This document shows, in pieces, positions 51,595 through 61,162 of a stretch of DNA of 64,000 nucleotides. Each line of letters opens with the position of its first letter. Within the stretch, counting starts at the first letter, position 1. The DNA is from Chryseobacterium bernardetii. GTDB lineage: Bacteria; Bacteroidota; Bacteroidia; Flavobacteriales; Weeksellaceae. Position numbers and translations under genes: made by a program. Under the pieces are notes generated by a model, which was not told the origin of the DNA, ran no database searches, and worked only from the letters and a program-made list of their open reading frames with translations. The DNA lies in the NCBI RefSeq assembly GCF_003815975.1, contig NZ_CP033932.1, positions 5,127,501-5,191,500 on the forward strand, given 5' to 3'.

Positions 51595-52626
51595 ATGAAA
51601 ATAAATATCAAAAAGAAATCTGTTATACTCTGGAGCATCGCCATTATTGCTGTAATTATCTTACCGGATTCCGAAATGTATTATCAGCGATACAGGTTGA
51701 GAACTGAAAAACTTCCGGAACAGTATAAATCCTACACAACATTGGACAGCCTCACAGATAATGAGTATGAAGTCATTAAACTATCCACAGGTATTCATGA
51801 ACCGGTTATTCAGGAAAATGACAGTACGATTGTCATCATTACCAAAAGAGATCATGATTCTGAAAAAAAGGGTTCTGATAATATTTATACATGGTATAAA
51901 ATAAACCTCAGAGGACAGATAATAGACAGTCTTCAATATCGATATAACACTGAAAACGGGGTTCACAATTATCAGACCTTTAATGATTATATTGTGGATG
52001 TAGATCAGAACACTTACAGTAATTGGCTGAAAGACGGTGATACCACTCATTATCCGTATAAAAATATAGATGATACCAAAATATTTTCTGTGGCAGAAAC
52101 AGAAGCTATTACTGCAGACAGGGACTATATGTATGACGATATTATTCATTCCGGATCACAAGAGAATGAATACAGGTATAAACTAACAGTATTTAAAGAT
52201 AATGTCTGGAATTATTTTTATGCTGAAAAAGACTGGCACGGCTACCCTGACAATACTCCCAACAAAAAGGCTATTGACTTCAGTAATTCAGGCTATGAGG
52301 TAAATAAATCGTCAGGACTGATTCAAAGAGATCATGTGCGGAAAAAAGAGTGGAATGCCCATACATTCTGGAGCTTAAAAAACTTTAGCTGGGGAACAGG
52401 AAATGGCTCCGGTAACCGTGGATGGACAGGAACATCCTATTTTTCCATCAAAATGCCGAAAAAGACACTTCATTACAAACAGGATGTTTTCATAGAATAT
52501 CCGGACAACTATGTAAGAGATCCCTTTTCCTTTTTTGTATACCAGCCCAAAAAAGGAGATTATATGCTGCTCGTTGATGAAGAGCGCCAGCTTTATTATC
52601 TTATAAGACCTAAAGTTTCAGAATAA
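51595..52626 (+). CDS. Membrane-anchored protein of unknown function
   Basis: 343 residues. An N-terminal hydrophobic anchor (about 8-24, SVILWSIAIIAVIILP) and a large polar outside domain, rich in Tyr, Asp and Trp (for example YFYAEKDWHGYPDN, WSLKNFSWGTGNGSGNRGW). No Cys lipobox. Not recognised. Confidence 0.65.
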   Translation: MKINIKKKSVILWSIAIIAVIILPDSEMYYQRYRLRTEKLPEQYKSYTTLDSLTDNEYEVIKLSTGIHEPVIQENDSTIVIITKRDHDSEKKGSDNIYTWYKINLRGQIIDSLQYRYNTENGVHNYQTFNDYIVDVDQNTYSNWLKDGDTTHYPYKNIDDTKIFSVAETEAITADRDYMYDDIIHSGSQENEYRYKLTVFKDNVWNYFYAEKDWHGYPDNTPNKKAIDFSNSGYEVNKSSGLIQRDHVRKKEWNAHTFWSLKNFSWGTGNGSGNRGWTGTSYFSIKMPKKTLHYKQDVFIEYPDNYVRDPFSFFVYQPKKGDYMLLVDEERQLYYLIRPKVSE

Positions 52627-52660
52627 TCGCAATGAATATGATTAATCTTATTTGGTGATT

Positions 52661-53140
52661 CTAAGGCACACTTTCTATTCCCGAAAGCTTAAAGCTTCCT
52701 TTTTCATCCTTTAACCAGAAGATAAATTGGGCACCTTCATGACCGTCTCCAACTTCATTTGGGCGATGAGTAGTATACAATACGATATAATCTCTGTCTT
52801 TGAATCCTGAATCTGAGCCATCCCACGAAAATTTTGTTTCATTGCGGCCTAATCTGTTAAGTAATTCCTGGTTGAAAATGGTGTTGATATGTTTCTTGTA
52901 AAAAATATCTTTCCCCACAAAATAATTTTTTCCCGGTGCATCATCAAAGCAGAGGGAACAATAGACTTTTGGGGTGGTTAACTGATTCAGGGTGACATAA
53001 TCTTTCTCAGTAATCAGTTGAATCACTTTATGGGTAAACTGTTCTGCTTCAGGCTGCAGTTCTTTGCTATCTTTTTTCTGCCCGTAGCTTGTCAGGCAAA
53101 AACCTATTAATAGTAATGACAGATATTGGGTTAATTTCAT
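52661..53140 (-). CDS. Exported protein, unknown function
   Basis: 159 residues with a signal peptide (MKLTQYLSLLLIGFCLTSYGQ). Mature part has a Cys pair (KVYCSLCFDD) and ends with a beta-rich region (GHEGAQFIFWLKDEKGSFKLSGIESV), a layout like small NTF2- or DUF-type exported proteins. Not recognised. 57 bases downstream of the 53198 lipoprotein on the same strand, possibly cotranscribed. Confidence 0.65.
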   Translation of the reverse strand: MKLTQYLSLLLIGFCLTSYGQKKDSKELQPEAEQFTHKVIQLITEKDYVTLNQLTTPKVYCSLCFDDAPGKNYFVGKDIFYKKHINTIFNQELLNRLGRNETKFSWDGSDSGFKDRDYIVLYTTHRPNEVGDGHEGAQFIFWLKDEKGSFKLSGIESVP

Positions 53141-53197
53141 TTTTAATATTGATTGATTGGTTGTTCTTAATTTTCAGGTTAATGATAATACTGTTGT

Positions 53198-53842
53198 TTA
53201 GCAGGGAAACCACCACCAGATTGAATGGATCAGGTTGTTTTTAAAGTATATATTAATGTGGCCGTCAGAAATACCCTCTTTATCTTCTCTTAACCTGATA
53301 ACCGGAAGTTTTCCTTCCCCCGGACGTTCCAGTTGATCTATATTCTTTACCGAATTAGGAAAGATCTTCCTGACATCATCCAATGTAGTTTTGGCATCTA
53401 TTCTCTTTCCTTTATACAGGATATAATTCCCGTTCATAAACCTGAATTCATTAACACCTACTTTCTCTTTACTGTTTTCAAAAGAAGACCCGTTTTTATA
53501 CAAATATCTATCTTCCGGAGTTCCTTCTTCAAAAATATAGGCACAAGGCTCCTCATCAGCCATCAGCCTGATACTGTCCGGCTTTCCGAAAACCTTTTCA
53601 AAATCTTTAAGGTCAAAGATCCTTTCTGTCTTTCCGTTGAAACGTATATCTTCTGCCAGCATAACATCATCCTGCCCGTCTTTTACATCCTCTGAAATCT
53701 GTTTTGAATGATGTACCGCTGAATCTGTTTCCTTTTTACTTTCCTTCATTTCGGTTGTAGCGGATACAATCTGTTTCTCCTCTTTTTCCTTATTGCAGGA
53801 CTGCAGTAAAATGATAATGAATACAATAGAAAAATACCTCAT
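53198..53842 (-). CDS. Lipoprotein, unknown function
   Basis: 214 residues. Lipoprotein signal MRYFSIVFIIILLQSC with Cys16, a charged linker rich in Glu/Lys, then a domain with KNGSSFENSKEKVGVNEFRF (first part), DDVRKIFPNSVKN and VIRLREDKEG... INIYFKNNLIHSIWWWFPC. The C-terminal Cys is unusual. Not recognised. Confidence 0.7.
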   Translation of the reverse strand: MRYFSIVFIIILLQSCNKEKEEKQIVSATTEMKESKKETDSAVHHSKQISEDVKDGQDDVMLAEDIRFNGKTERIFDLKDFEKVFGKPDSIRLMADEEPCAYIFEEGTPEDRYLYKNGSSFENSKEKVGVNEFRFMNGNYILYKGKRIDAKTTLDDVRKIFPNSVKNIDQLERPGEGKLPVIRLREDKEGISDGHINIYFKNNLIHSIWWWFPC

Positions 53843-54056
53843 ACATTAATTTTGCTTACATCGTGTACAAATATCCGGCTCAAAAGCTATATGCACGCTT
53901 TTTTACCAAAATGATTTTATCAGAGCTAATGTACAAAAAACTGTTTATTAGGATACTATTAGCTGTAATTTCATTTTCTTTCGCTTTATGATTTATTTTT
54001 ATTTTGTATTTTTAGTATTCAATTAAAAACCAAACCATTATAACCTATCATTGAAT

Positions 54057-54551
54057 ATGCTGAATATTTATCATTCTTTACTGATTGGAGCTTCAAGGGA
54101 AAAAGTATATCACGCTATCAGCAGCCAGTCCGGATTATCTGCATGGTGGACGCCGCATACCAAAACCAGTGCTGAAGTAAATAGTATTGCCAGATTCTCC
54201 TTTGGCCCTGATTACTTTAAGGAAATGAAAATAGTAAAGCTTACTCCTTTTGAAGAAATTCAATGGCATTGTATTGCTGGTGCCCACGAATGGATAGGAA
54301 CTGATATCTCTTTTCATCTTGTATCCGGAGACAAGGAAACGCTGCGCAGAATGCATCCGGAAATGGAAGGCCAGATTGAGCAATTGGTATACGACAGCGG
54401 TACTTTATTGATCTTTCATCATAAAGGCTGGGATACCTACTCACCTATGTTTGCAGAATGTAATTATACCTGGGGACAGTTTCTGAGAAGCCTGAAATTA
54501 CTCTGCGAAACAGGAAAAGGCAAACCCTGGCCTCATCAGCACCGTTTATGA
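54057..54551 (+). CDS. SRPBCC (AHSA1-like) protein
   Basis: 164 residues from the ATG at 54057; the frame's earlier TTG at 54051 is not needed. START-like fold: IYHSLLIGASREKVYHAISSQSGLSAWWTP (in parts), then EEIQWHCIAGAHEWIGTDISFHL and GTLLIFHHKGWDTYSPMF. Members bind hydrophobic ligands or act as Hsp90-stimulating-like or cyclase proteins. Single gene. Confidence 0.85.
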   Translation: MLNIYHSLLIGASREKVYHAISSQSGLSAWWTPHTKTSAEVNSIARFSFGPDYFKEMKIVKLTPFEEIQWHCIAGAHEWIGTDISFHLVSGDKETLRRMHPEMEGQIEQLVYDSGTLLIFHHKGWDTYSPMFAECNYTWGQFLRSLKLLCETGKGKPWPHQHRL

Positions 54552-54587
54552 CCTGTTTTAAACAGATAAAATAGAAAATTTACAATC

Positions 54588-55049
54588 TTAGTATTCAGTA
54601 TTTACTCCCGGCTTCTCAAATGCAGTCTGAAAATTGAAGGCATAATCTGATGGTCCGTTCTTCTGAAGATATTCTAATCTTTCCAAAGCTTCTTCTATAC
54701 TTGGATATTGGCCATCTTTAATCCACCACAGTACATAGTATGCTTTTCCATATTTTTGAAACCACTCTCTTCTTCTCCGTACAAAATCCACATGAAAGGT
54801 ATTATAAGTAAAGTGTTCTAATGATTCTTTATCCTCCCATACTGAGAGATTAATGATAACCTGCTCATCATTAAACGGGTTAAAGCCGGTAGCGTTATTG
54901 TCTTCATCTTTTAATCTCCAGACAAAACCATTACTTTCTTCTGCCAGCTCATTTACGGAGTCAACATGTTCTACAAATTCCTTCATTACCGGATCTTCAA
55001 TATTCACACCAATCATCCTGGCTACATTAATCTGTGCTAACTGATACAT
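54588..55049 (-). CDS. DUF3291 protein
   Basis: 153 residues from the ATG at 55049 (MYQLAQINVARM), the usual start for the family; the longer frame adds a non-conserved stretch. Ferredoxin-like alpha/beta barrel: ESNGFVWRLKDEDNNATGF, VIINLSVWEDKESLEHFTY, REWFQKYGKAYYVLWWI, PSIEEALERLEYLQKNGPS. DUF3291 members resemble monooxygenases such as antibiotic-biosynthesis types. Divergent from the HxlR regulator, which probably controls it. Confidence 0.88.
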   Translation of the reverse strand: MYQLAQINVARMIGVNIEDPVMKEFVEHVDSVNELAEESNGFVWRLKDEDNNATGFNPFNDEQVIINLSVWEDKESLEHFTYNTFHVDFVRRRREWFQKYGKAYYVLWWIKDGQYPSIEEALERLEYLQKNGPSDYAFNFQTAFEKPGVNTEY

Positions 55050-55142
55050 TTTATTATTTATTATTTTATGTCTATTATTGTGTAAAAATAGGTGCTGCAG
55101 CATTAGCATAAAATAACTATCAATTTAGATACTATAAAAAAG

Positions 55143-55505
55143 ATGGAAAAACAATGTGAAACTTCTTATGTCAATATTGGTGAAAAGTCTTATCCCTGTG
55201 CCGTAAGTTTTGTGATGGACCTTATTGGCGGGAGATGGAAAGGAGTCATTCTATGTCACTTAAAAAATGATGATAAACGGTTCGGAGAACTCAAAAAAGA
55301 GCTTTCTTTTATTACGGAGACCACCCTAAGCCTTCAATTGAGGCAGCTGGAAAGAGACGGATTAATCACGAGAACTGTTTTCGGAACAAAGCCTCCTGTA
55401 AAAGTTGTTTACAGCTTATCAGATTTAGGAAACTCATTTATTCCCCTGCTGGATAATATCAATGAATGGGGTAAAAATATCCTGAAAAATAAAATAACAT
55501 CTTAA
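55143..55505 (+). CDS. HxlR-family transcription regulator
   Basis: 120 residues, winged HTH. PCAVSFVMDLIGGRWKGVIL is the hallmark start (Cys then GGRWK), followed by RFGELKKELSFITETTLSLQLRQLERDGLI (in parts) and VVYSLSDLGNSFIPLLD. HxlR regulators often sense reactive aldehydes, diamide or electrophiles via the N-terminal Cys. Divergent from DUF3291 gene. Confidence 0.93.
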   Translation: MEKQCETSYVNIGEKSYPCAVSFVMDLIGGRWKGVILCHLKNDDKRFGELKKELSFITETTLSLQLRQLERDGLITRTVFGTKPPVKVVYSLSDLGNSFIPLLDNINEWGKNILKNKITS

Positions 55506-55550
55506 AAAAATCTGACTTATTCTTTCATTTTTTTAAGATGCTAACCCAGT

Positions 55551-56105
55551 TTAATATACTTTACTTCCTTTGATAGTAAGCGCATGCTTAGTTTTTATGG
55601 AAGGACAGCATCTGCCATCTTCTTCTGTATATTCCAGTTTTTCTACAATGATCTTTCCATTTTTAATGGTATCAAAAGCAAAAAGGTAATCAGGTTCATA
55701 CCCTGCAATCACTTTTACGGTATGTCCGTCATTTTTGTACAAAGACAGCCCCTGTCCTATCAGGGCATTTCCACCTTTAGGGGCAATATTCCAATAAATG
55801 GCTACATCTTCTATTCCATCACCGGTAAAATCTCCAACATGAGGATCTTGAAGATCAATTACCCCGTCATCATAGGTTTTAAGGATATTAGGTAAATAGG
55901 CTTCAAATTGTTTTACAGCAAGTTCCACAGCTTCATCTTTAGAAATGCTGTTTTGGGAAGTTTCCGATTCTTTTGAGCTTAGTTCATTTTTCCGGGACAA
56001 AGACTGTTCTTTTTGGGGTTCATCTTTTTTCTGCGCTTTATGTTCAGAATTGTTACAACCTGTCAATACCATCAGAAGGCCTATTATGCCAATAATCTTT
56101 TTCAT
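55551..56105 (-). CDS. Lipoprotein, unknown function
   Basis: 184 residues from the ATG at 56105, which begins the lipoprotein signal MKKIIGIIGLLMVLTGC (Cys17); the earlier in-frame start adds residues before it. A charged Lys/Glu/Ser linker, then a domain with DGVIDLQDPHVGDFTGDGIEDVAIYW (in parts), an FG-GAP-like calcium loop DFTGDGIEDVAIY, and RCCPSIKTKHALTI. Possibly a surface-exposed VCBS/FG-GAP-like domain. Not otherwise recognised. Confidence 0.7.
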   Translation of the reverse strand: MKKIIGIIGLLMVLTGCNNSEHKAQKKDEPQKEQSLSRKNELSSKESETSQNSISKDEAVELAVKQFEAYLPNILKTYDDGVIDLQDPHVGDFTGDGIEDVAIYWNIAPKGGNALIGQGLSLYKNDGHTVKVIAGYEPDYLFAFDTIKNGKIIVEKLEYTEEDGRCCPSIKTKHALTIKGSKVY

Positions 56106-56322
56106 ATACTCTGTAATTGAATGGCTAAATATACAGCAATATGACACAATCACGACTATTCAGACCTTTATTTATTGTTGAAAAGAAGTACAACAGATTA
56201 AAATTTCACTGAAAGGATCCCTGTAGAAAACCAATAAAAGCCAAAATTCAATTTTAAGAAAATTTTAAGTCCTTTTTACAGAATATGCATCTAATAATTT
56301 TAATTTTACACAAAATTATCCG

Positions 56323-58278
56323 ATGAAAAAGCTCATCTTGCCAATTGCCCTGGCAAGCGCTGTACCGGCATTTGCCCAACAGAAAACTGATACTGTAAGA
56401 ACCAGAGAAAACACTATTGAAGAAGTTACTATTGTTGCTTCTACCCGTACTACGGAAAAGGCAGAAAACTCTCCACAAAAAGTGGAAATACTGGGAAAGG
56501 AGGAAATGGCTGAGGAAAGCGGGATTAAACCGGCGGGTATCGGAAGCCTTATCGGGGATATCAGCGGGGTTCAGATCCAGCAGAGCAGTCCTGTATCAGG
56601 AAACACAAATGTCAGAATTCAGGGACTTGACGGGCGTTATACCCAGGTACTGCGGAACGGAATGCCTCTGTTTGACGGCTTCAGTGGCGGATTAGGCTTA
56701 CTTAGCATTCCTCCTCTTGATTTACAGCAGGTTGAATTAATTAAAGGGTCTGCCTCTACACTCTATGGCGGCGGAGCCATTGGCGGATTGGTTAATATGA
56801 TTTCAAGAAAACCCACAGGCAAACAGGAACTGACAGCTCTTGCTAATTATTCTACTCTGGATGAGAAAAATCTGAACTTTTTTGCTTCAAAAAAATACAG
56901 TTGGATAGGTTATACTTTCTTTGGGGGAGTTACCCACCAAAATGCACAGGATGTAGATAAAGATGGTTTTTCGGATATCCCACAAATCCGCTCCTTGGTT
57001 ATTCATCCTAAATTATTCTTTTATCCCTCTGAAAATTCTACTATCAGCCTGGGTTGGAGCGGAAGTTTTGATAAAAACCTGGGAGGGGATATGCAGGTTA
57101 TTAAAAGTAATACTGACAATATTCACCAATACTTTGAGCAAAATAAACTACAGCGCAATACCTATGAAATCATATATCAGCAAAAACTGAGTGATAATTC
57201 TAAAATTGAGTTTAAAAACAGCCTAAGCAACTTCAACAGAAAGTTCAGCAGTAATGATAATTTCCTGAATGCCAAGCAGAACAGTTATTTTTCAGAGCTT
57301 ACTTATATCAGGCCTATGAAGAATATGAGCTGGGTGCTGGGTGCAGATTTTCAGGGAAGCAAATTTACTCCTCAAAACTTTATGCATTTCCAGGTTCCGG
57401 AATTTGAGAATAACAGTTTTGGATTATTTATCCAGAACACGCTGAAACTTAATAAAATGACTGTAGAAACAGGTATTCGTAATGATTTCACCAATAATTA
57501 CGGCAGTTTCTTTCTTCCAAGTATTGCAGCTATTTATCACTTCGATGAACACTGGGCAGCAAGGGGCGGAATTGGATTAGGATATAAAGTACCGAATGCT
57601 CTGGCACCACAAATGGTAGATTATTCCCTGGAAAATATTCAGCCTGTTGATATGAAGACTACACGGGCTGAAAAATCTGTAGGATACAATCTGGAATTCA
57701 ATTATAAAAAGAAGTTGAATAATGGAGGCGCATTATTTATCAATCAGGCTTTCTTTTTGACCTATATCAATCACCCTGTGATCGGACGTACAGATCAGAA
57801 CAATCAGGTTTCCTTTATTAATGAGACCTCTCCCGTTGTATCAAAAGGTTTTGACACCTACATCAAAGGAGATATTGATGACTGGGAATTTTACTTAGGG
57901 TATACTTTTACTATAGCAAAATATACATTTCTTCAGGATAACCAGTTTATCCCATTGACTCCGAAACACAGATTTGCCATGACGACCATAAAGGAACTTG
58001 AAGATGGGTGGAAAATTGGAGTAGAGGCTTCTTTTACAGGCCAACAATACAGAATGGATTATACCCAAACTCCTTCTTACCTGTTTATGGCAGCCATGGT
58101 TTCTAAAGAGATAGGAAAACACATTACCCTTGTCCTTAACTGTGAGAACCTTTTAGATTACAGACAAAGCCGCAAAGAATCATTGTATACCGGCAGTATC
58201 AGCAATCCTACATTCAATCCTTTATGGGCTCCTATAGACGGAAGAGTGGTTAACCTGTCTTTAAAATGGAAACTGTAA
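56323..58278 (+). CDS. TonB-dependent outer-membrane receptor
   Basis: 651 residues: signal peptide ending AVPAFAQ, TonB-box-like region near 28-38 (NTIEEVTIVAS), plug (about 45-165; GDISGVQIQQSSPVSGNTNVRIQGLDGRY (in parts), GLGLLSIPPLDLQQVELIKGSASTLYGGGAIGGLVN (in parts)) and barrel ending in VVNLSLKWKL. Its plug motifs (RIQGLDGRYTQVL, GGAIGG) fit siderophore/heme/cobalamin-type receptors, without a CarboxypepD domain. No SusD, uptake ABC or regulator beside it, so the ligand is unknown. Confidence 0.9.
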   Translation: MKKLILPIALASAVPAFAQQKTDTVRTRENTIEEVTIVASTRTTEKAENSPQKVEILGKEEMAEESGIKPAGIGSLIGDISGVQIQQSSPVSGNTNVRIQGLDGRYTQVLRNGMPLFDGFSGGLGLLSIPPLDLQQVELIKGSASTLYGGGAIGGLVNMISRKPTGKQELTALANYSTLDEKNLNFFASKKYSWIGYTFFGGVTHQNAQDVDKDGFSDIPQIRSLVIHPKLFFYPSENSTISLGWSGSFDKNLGGDMQVIKSNTDNIHQYFEQNKLQRNTYEIIYQQKLSDNSKIEFKNSLSNFNRKFSSNDNFLNAKQNSYFSELTYIRPMKNMSWVLGADFQGSKFTPQNFMHFQVPEFENNSFGLFIQNTLKLNKMTVETGIRNDFTNNYGSFFLPSIAAIYHFDEHWAARGGIGLGYKVPNALAPQMVDYSLENIQPVDMKTTRAEKSVGYNLEFNYKKKLNNGGALFINQAFFLTYINHPVIGRTDQNNQVSFINETSPVVSKGFDTYIKGDIDDWEFYLGYTFTIAKYTFLQDNQFIPLTPKHRFAMTTIKELEDGWKIGVEASFTGQQYRMDYTQTPSYLFMAAMVSKEIGKHITLVLNCENLLDYRQSRKESLYTGSISNPTFNPLWAPIDGRVVNLSLKWKL

Positions 58279-58299
58279 TTCATTCAACGGGTACAATAT

Positions 58300-58413
58300 T
58301 TATACACCAAACTGTTTCAGATGGTGATCCATGTGTTTGTATACAGCAATTCCCCATTTATTGGTAGAAATACTTCGAAAAAAACGGGTTAGACAGTTAT
58401 ATATAATTTGGTA
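58300..58413 (-). pseudogene. C-terminal relic of a DinB-like/DUF1569 gene
   Basis: A 37-codon minus-strand frame, closed upstream by a stop and lacking a start, ends in ISTNKWGIAVYKHMDHHLKQFGV then TAA. That ending is typical of DUF1569/DinB-like proteins (K..DHHL.QFG). No earlier part is found nearby, so it looks like the remains of a deleted gene. The rest of the 58279-58742 gap shows nothing else beyond the -7 element below. Confidence 0.55.
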
Positions 58414-58685
58414 TTAATTAACTCTGTCATTGAAGTAAAATAAAGAATATAAGCCATATTATGGGATTCTTCCTTGGTTAGAAATCGAAGATTCGAAATA
58501 GTTAATGATAATGATGTAAATTGTATAGTCTCCAACAATAATACATCAAATTAAATATGTCACTATCATTGAAAAAATCTTACAATCTAACATAATGGTT
58601 ATGGAGCAACTGTTTAATGCATATACAACTATTAAATTTGCAAAATTATGACCCATACAATAAATAAAATTTGGTTAAAATAAAT

Positions 58686-58693
58686 TATCTTTG
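58686..58693 (+). promoter_or_regulatory. -7 promoter element for the membrane AraC pair
   Basis: TATCTTTG about 50 bases before the ATG at 58743. TTTG elements upstream are at non-ideal spacing. Confidence 0.35.
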
Positions 58694-58742
58694 TCTAAAT
58701 TTATTAATAACCGTACCTACTTTAATAAAATAATGCAGCACA

Positions 58743-59738
58743 ATGTTAGCAGCTAAATATGGAATTATTGAAAAGTCTTTTCCATGGTTTATAAAAGTCT
58801 TTTCCTTAGCGGTTTTTTTAGATATTATTAATATTATTCTGCAACTGAAATTACCTATTTCCTTACTTTACGGAATTATATTAGTTTTTTCTCTAAAAGA
58901 ATACAAAATTGTCAAGAGATTATATTTTCTTCATTTTATTCCTTTTCTTTCTTTTTTGATTTTATGGTTGATTATATGCATTATACCGTTTAAAAATAAC
59001 CATTTTATAGAACCGTGGCTTTTTTTTGATGGTATTCTTAGTTCTGTATATATTTTTTACGCATTCTTCTATCTATATCTTGCCAAATTATATTTATCTG
59101 AAAAAGATGTGGAAGAGAGAAATGTTATTTTTCATATCAGAAACCAGATTATCTTTATTACGATCCTGTCAATTGGTAAATTATTGAAATTATTTCACTT
59201 CACTATTATCAATTTTAATCTTGATGCCCTTCAGTGTGCTATTAATATTTTTACAATTGTCTTCATGACTATTTATTTTCTGACCATAAGAAATAAGGAA
59301 AGCATTATTGTACCACATGATACTCTATCTCATAAAAAAAGCAACCCTAATGTAACGCAGGAAGCGTTTCTGCAATATGAAAAAATAATTGACGGCTTCT
59401 TTTCCTCCAGCCAGGAATATATAAAACCGAATTTCTCAATAACAATCCTTTCTGAAAGGACAGGTATACCCAAACATCATTTAAGTTCTTTTTTCAATCA
59501 TTATCTTGAGCAGAATTTCAATGAATATCTTGCCAAGCACAGAATAGAATATGCAATAGAAATGATGGCAAATAATCATTCTCTCATCAATATGAAAATC
59601 GAAACCATAGCCTTTGAATGTGGATATAATTCCACAACCACCTTCAATAAATGGTTCAAGCTATTTAAAAACTGCCTTCCCAATGAATTTATCAGAGAGC
59701 TTCGTCTTGCGCAGAAAAACAACAACCATACCTTATGA
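58743..59738 (+). CDS. Membrane-anchored AraC-type regulator, first of pair
   Basis: 331 residues. N-terminal 180 residues hold six to seven hydrophobic helices (for example FIKVFSLAVFLDIINIILQL and FLSFLILWLIICIIPF). The C-terminal 115 residues are an AraC DNA-binding domain: ITILSERTGIPKHHLSSFFN and MKIETIAFECGYNSTTTFNKWFKLF. A one-component membrane sensor with cytoplasmic HTH. The stop overlaps the next gene's start (ATGA), so the two are coupled. Confidence 0.88.
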   Translation: MLAAKYGIIEKSFPWFIKVFSLAVFLDIINIILQLKLPISLLYGIILVFSLKEYKIVKRLYFLHFIPFLSFLILWLIICIIPFKNNHFIEPWLFFDGILSSVYIFYAFFYLYLAKLYLSEKDVEERNVIFHIRNQIIFITILSIGKLLKLFHFTIINFNLDALQCAINIFTIVFMTIYFLTIRNKESIIVPHDTLSHKKSNPNVTQEAFLQYEKIIDGFFSSSQEYIKPNFSITILSERTGIPKHHLSSFFNHYLEQNFNEYLAKHRIEYAIEMMANNHSLINMKIETIAFECGYNSTTTFNKWFKLFKNCLPNEFIRELRLAQKNNNHTL

Positions 59739-60751
59739 AATTTTCGTTTTACTTTCAAATTATAGTTATTCTTAGCTGTATAATCTTTCTCATAAAGAAT
59801 AAAAAAGACGGAAAATTACCTCAACTCAATATTATTTTTAATTTTTTTTACTATTCATTATTCCATAATCTTTACACTTTTATAGCCTATTATCTTTATT
59901 ATCCTACTGAAGACTTTTTCTTTATTGAAATTGGAGCACCTTTTGGAACTGCATATGGGCTGTTTCTTTATTACGGTGCACTAAAAATAAACAACAAAAT
60001 GAACATTAATGTAAAAGTTCATTTAATTCCCATATTATTTTGGTTCTTACTGTATATCATTTTCTTTATTACCGGAATCTATAAAAATGTAGGAATCAGA
60101 AAAATATACAATGGCTGCCTTTACTTATTTATGGTACTATCATGGCTGTTTTATACCATTAAATTATATATCTTTCTAAACAAATCTGATTACAGTATAA
60201 AATCAAAAACTATACTTTCAACAATAACCTATATATTAACCTTTACAGCTTGTGTTTTCATTTCTTATTTGCTGACTGTAAGAAAAAATACAAACGATTT
60301 TAAAAGAACTCTGATATACGCCGCTTTTCTTCTATGCATTATTGCAGTGATACGGTTTTATAACTATAAAAAGAAAACGCTCACGAGTGAAGAGCTATCA
60401 GAAATTGAAGAACCGGCTGACACAGAGCCAGCCGATGAACAATATCAGATCTTACTGAATATAATGGAATCTGAAAAACCATTTCTCATTCCTAAGCTCA
60501 CTATGGGTGATTTGTCAAAGGTCAGCAATATACCAGTTACAAAGCTGGCGGAATTGCTTGCCTACAAAAAACATACCTTTGCTACTTTTGTAAACTCCTA
60601 CAGAATTACCTATGCTATTAATCTTCTTTCCACCACAGACCTTCCTATTGAAGATATAGCTTACAGATGCGGATTTAATTCCCGAAGCACTTTTTATAAA
60701 CAGTTTATCCGAATAACCGGAAACCATCCTGGTAATTACCGTACTTTATGA
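59735..60751 (+). CDS. Membrane-anchored AraC-type regulator, second of pair
   Basis: 338 residues, same design as the preceding protein: about seven hydrophobic helices (1-205), an acidic linker (SEEL..EIEEPADTEPADE), and an AraC-type HTH at the end (MGDLSKVSNIPVTKLAELLA; LPIEDIAYRCGFNSRSTFYKQFIRITG). Low identity to its neighbour in the membrane part. Possibly acts as a heteromeric pair. Its 3' end overlaps the convergent HTH gene by 16 bases. Confidence 0.88.
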   Translation: MKFSFYFQIIVILSCIIFLIKNKKDGKLPQLNIIFNFFYYSLFHNLYTFIAYYLYYPTEDFFFIEIGAPFGTAYGLFLYYGALKINNKMNINVKVHLIPILFWFLLYIIFFITGIYKNVGIRKIYNGCLYLFMVLSWLFYTIKLYIFLNKSDYSIKSKTILSTITYILTFTACVFISYLLTVRKNTNDFKRTLIYAAFLLCIIAVIRFYNYKKKTLTSEELSEIEEPADTEPADEQYQILLNIMESEKPFLIPKLTMGDLSKVSNIPVTKLAELLAYKKHTFATFVNSYRITYAINLLSTTDLPIEDIAYRCGFNSRSTFYKQFIRITGNHPGNYRTL

Positions 60752-61089
60752 TCGTGAGAAGAAGAATCTGAAAATAGTTTCTTCCATCGCGAGACTGTAT
60801 TTCTGCTTAGGTTGAACTGTTTCGCTAGCTGTATATTATTAAGCTCATACTTTTTCTGATGATCAAGTATGGCATTGATGGATTTTTTATCATATGATTT
60901 ATGCTGCTGATTAAAAGACTTTATTTCCTTATTTCCTATTCCGAAAATAATCTGGTTCAGTTTGATAATATCAATAGGCATCAGCTCTTTTTTGTTCAAT
61001 ATTTTCCTGCAACCTGCTTCCTTTTCAGGATATTTAAGGTCTAATATATCTTTGTATATTTTTTTATAATCAGGTTTGGTTGTATTCAT
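60736..61089 (-). CDS. Transposase-like HTH protein
   Basis: 117 residues. Charged helical N-terminus (PDYKKIYKDILDLKYPEKEAGC, in part), and a C-terminal homeodomain-like HTH with LNNIQLAKQFNLSRNTVSRW. Resembles the small HTH proteins annotated as transposase in many Chryseobacterium genomes. No DDE partner or terminal inverted repeats nearby, so it is more likely a regulator or domesticated protein. The end overlaps the membrane AraC gene. Confidence 0.6.
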   Translation of the reverse strand: MNTTKPDYKKIYKDILDLKYPEKEAGCRKILNKKELMPIDIIKLNQIIFGIGNKEIKSFNQQHKSYDKKSINAILDHQKKYELNNIQLAKQFNLSRNTVSRWKKLFSDSSSHDHKVR

Positions 61090-61162
61090 ATTCTGTTATT
61101 TTCTACTAATTATTTGGTATAATATTGCGATATATCTCATAGCTGTTTAGAATAAATATGTA

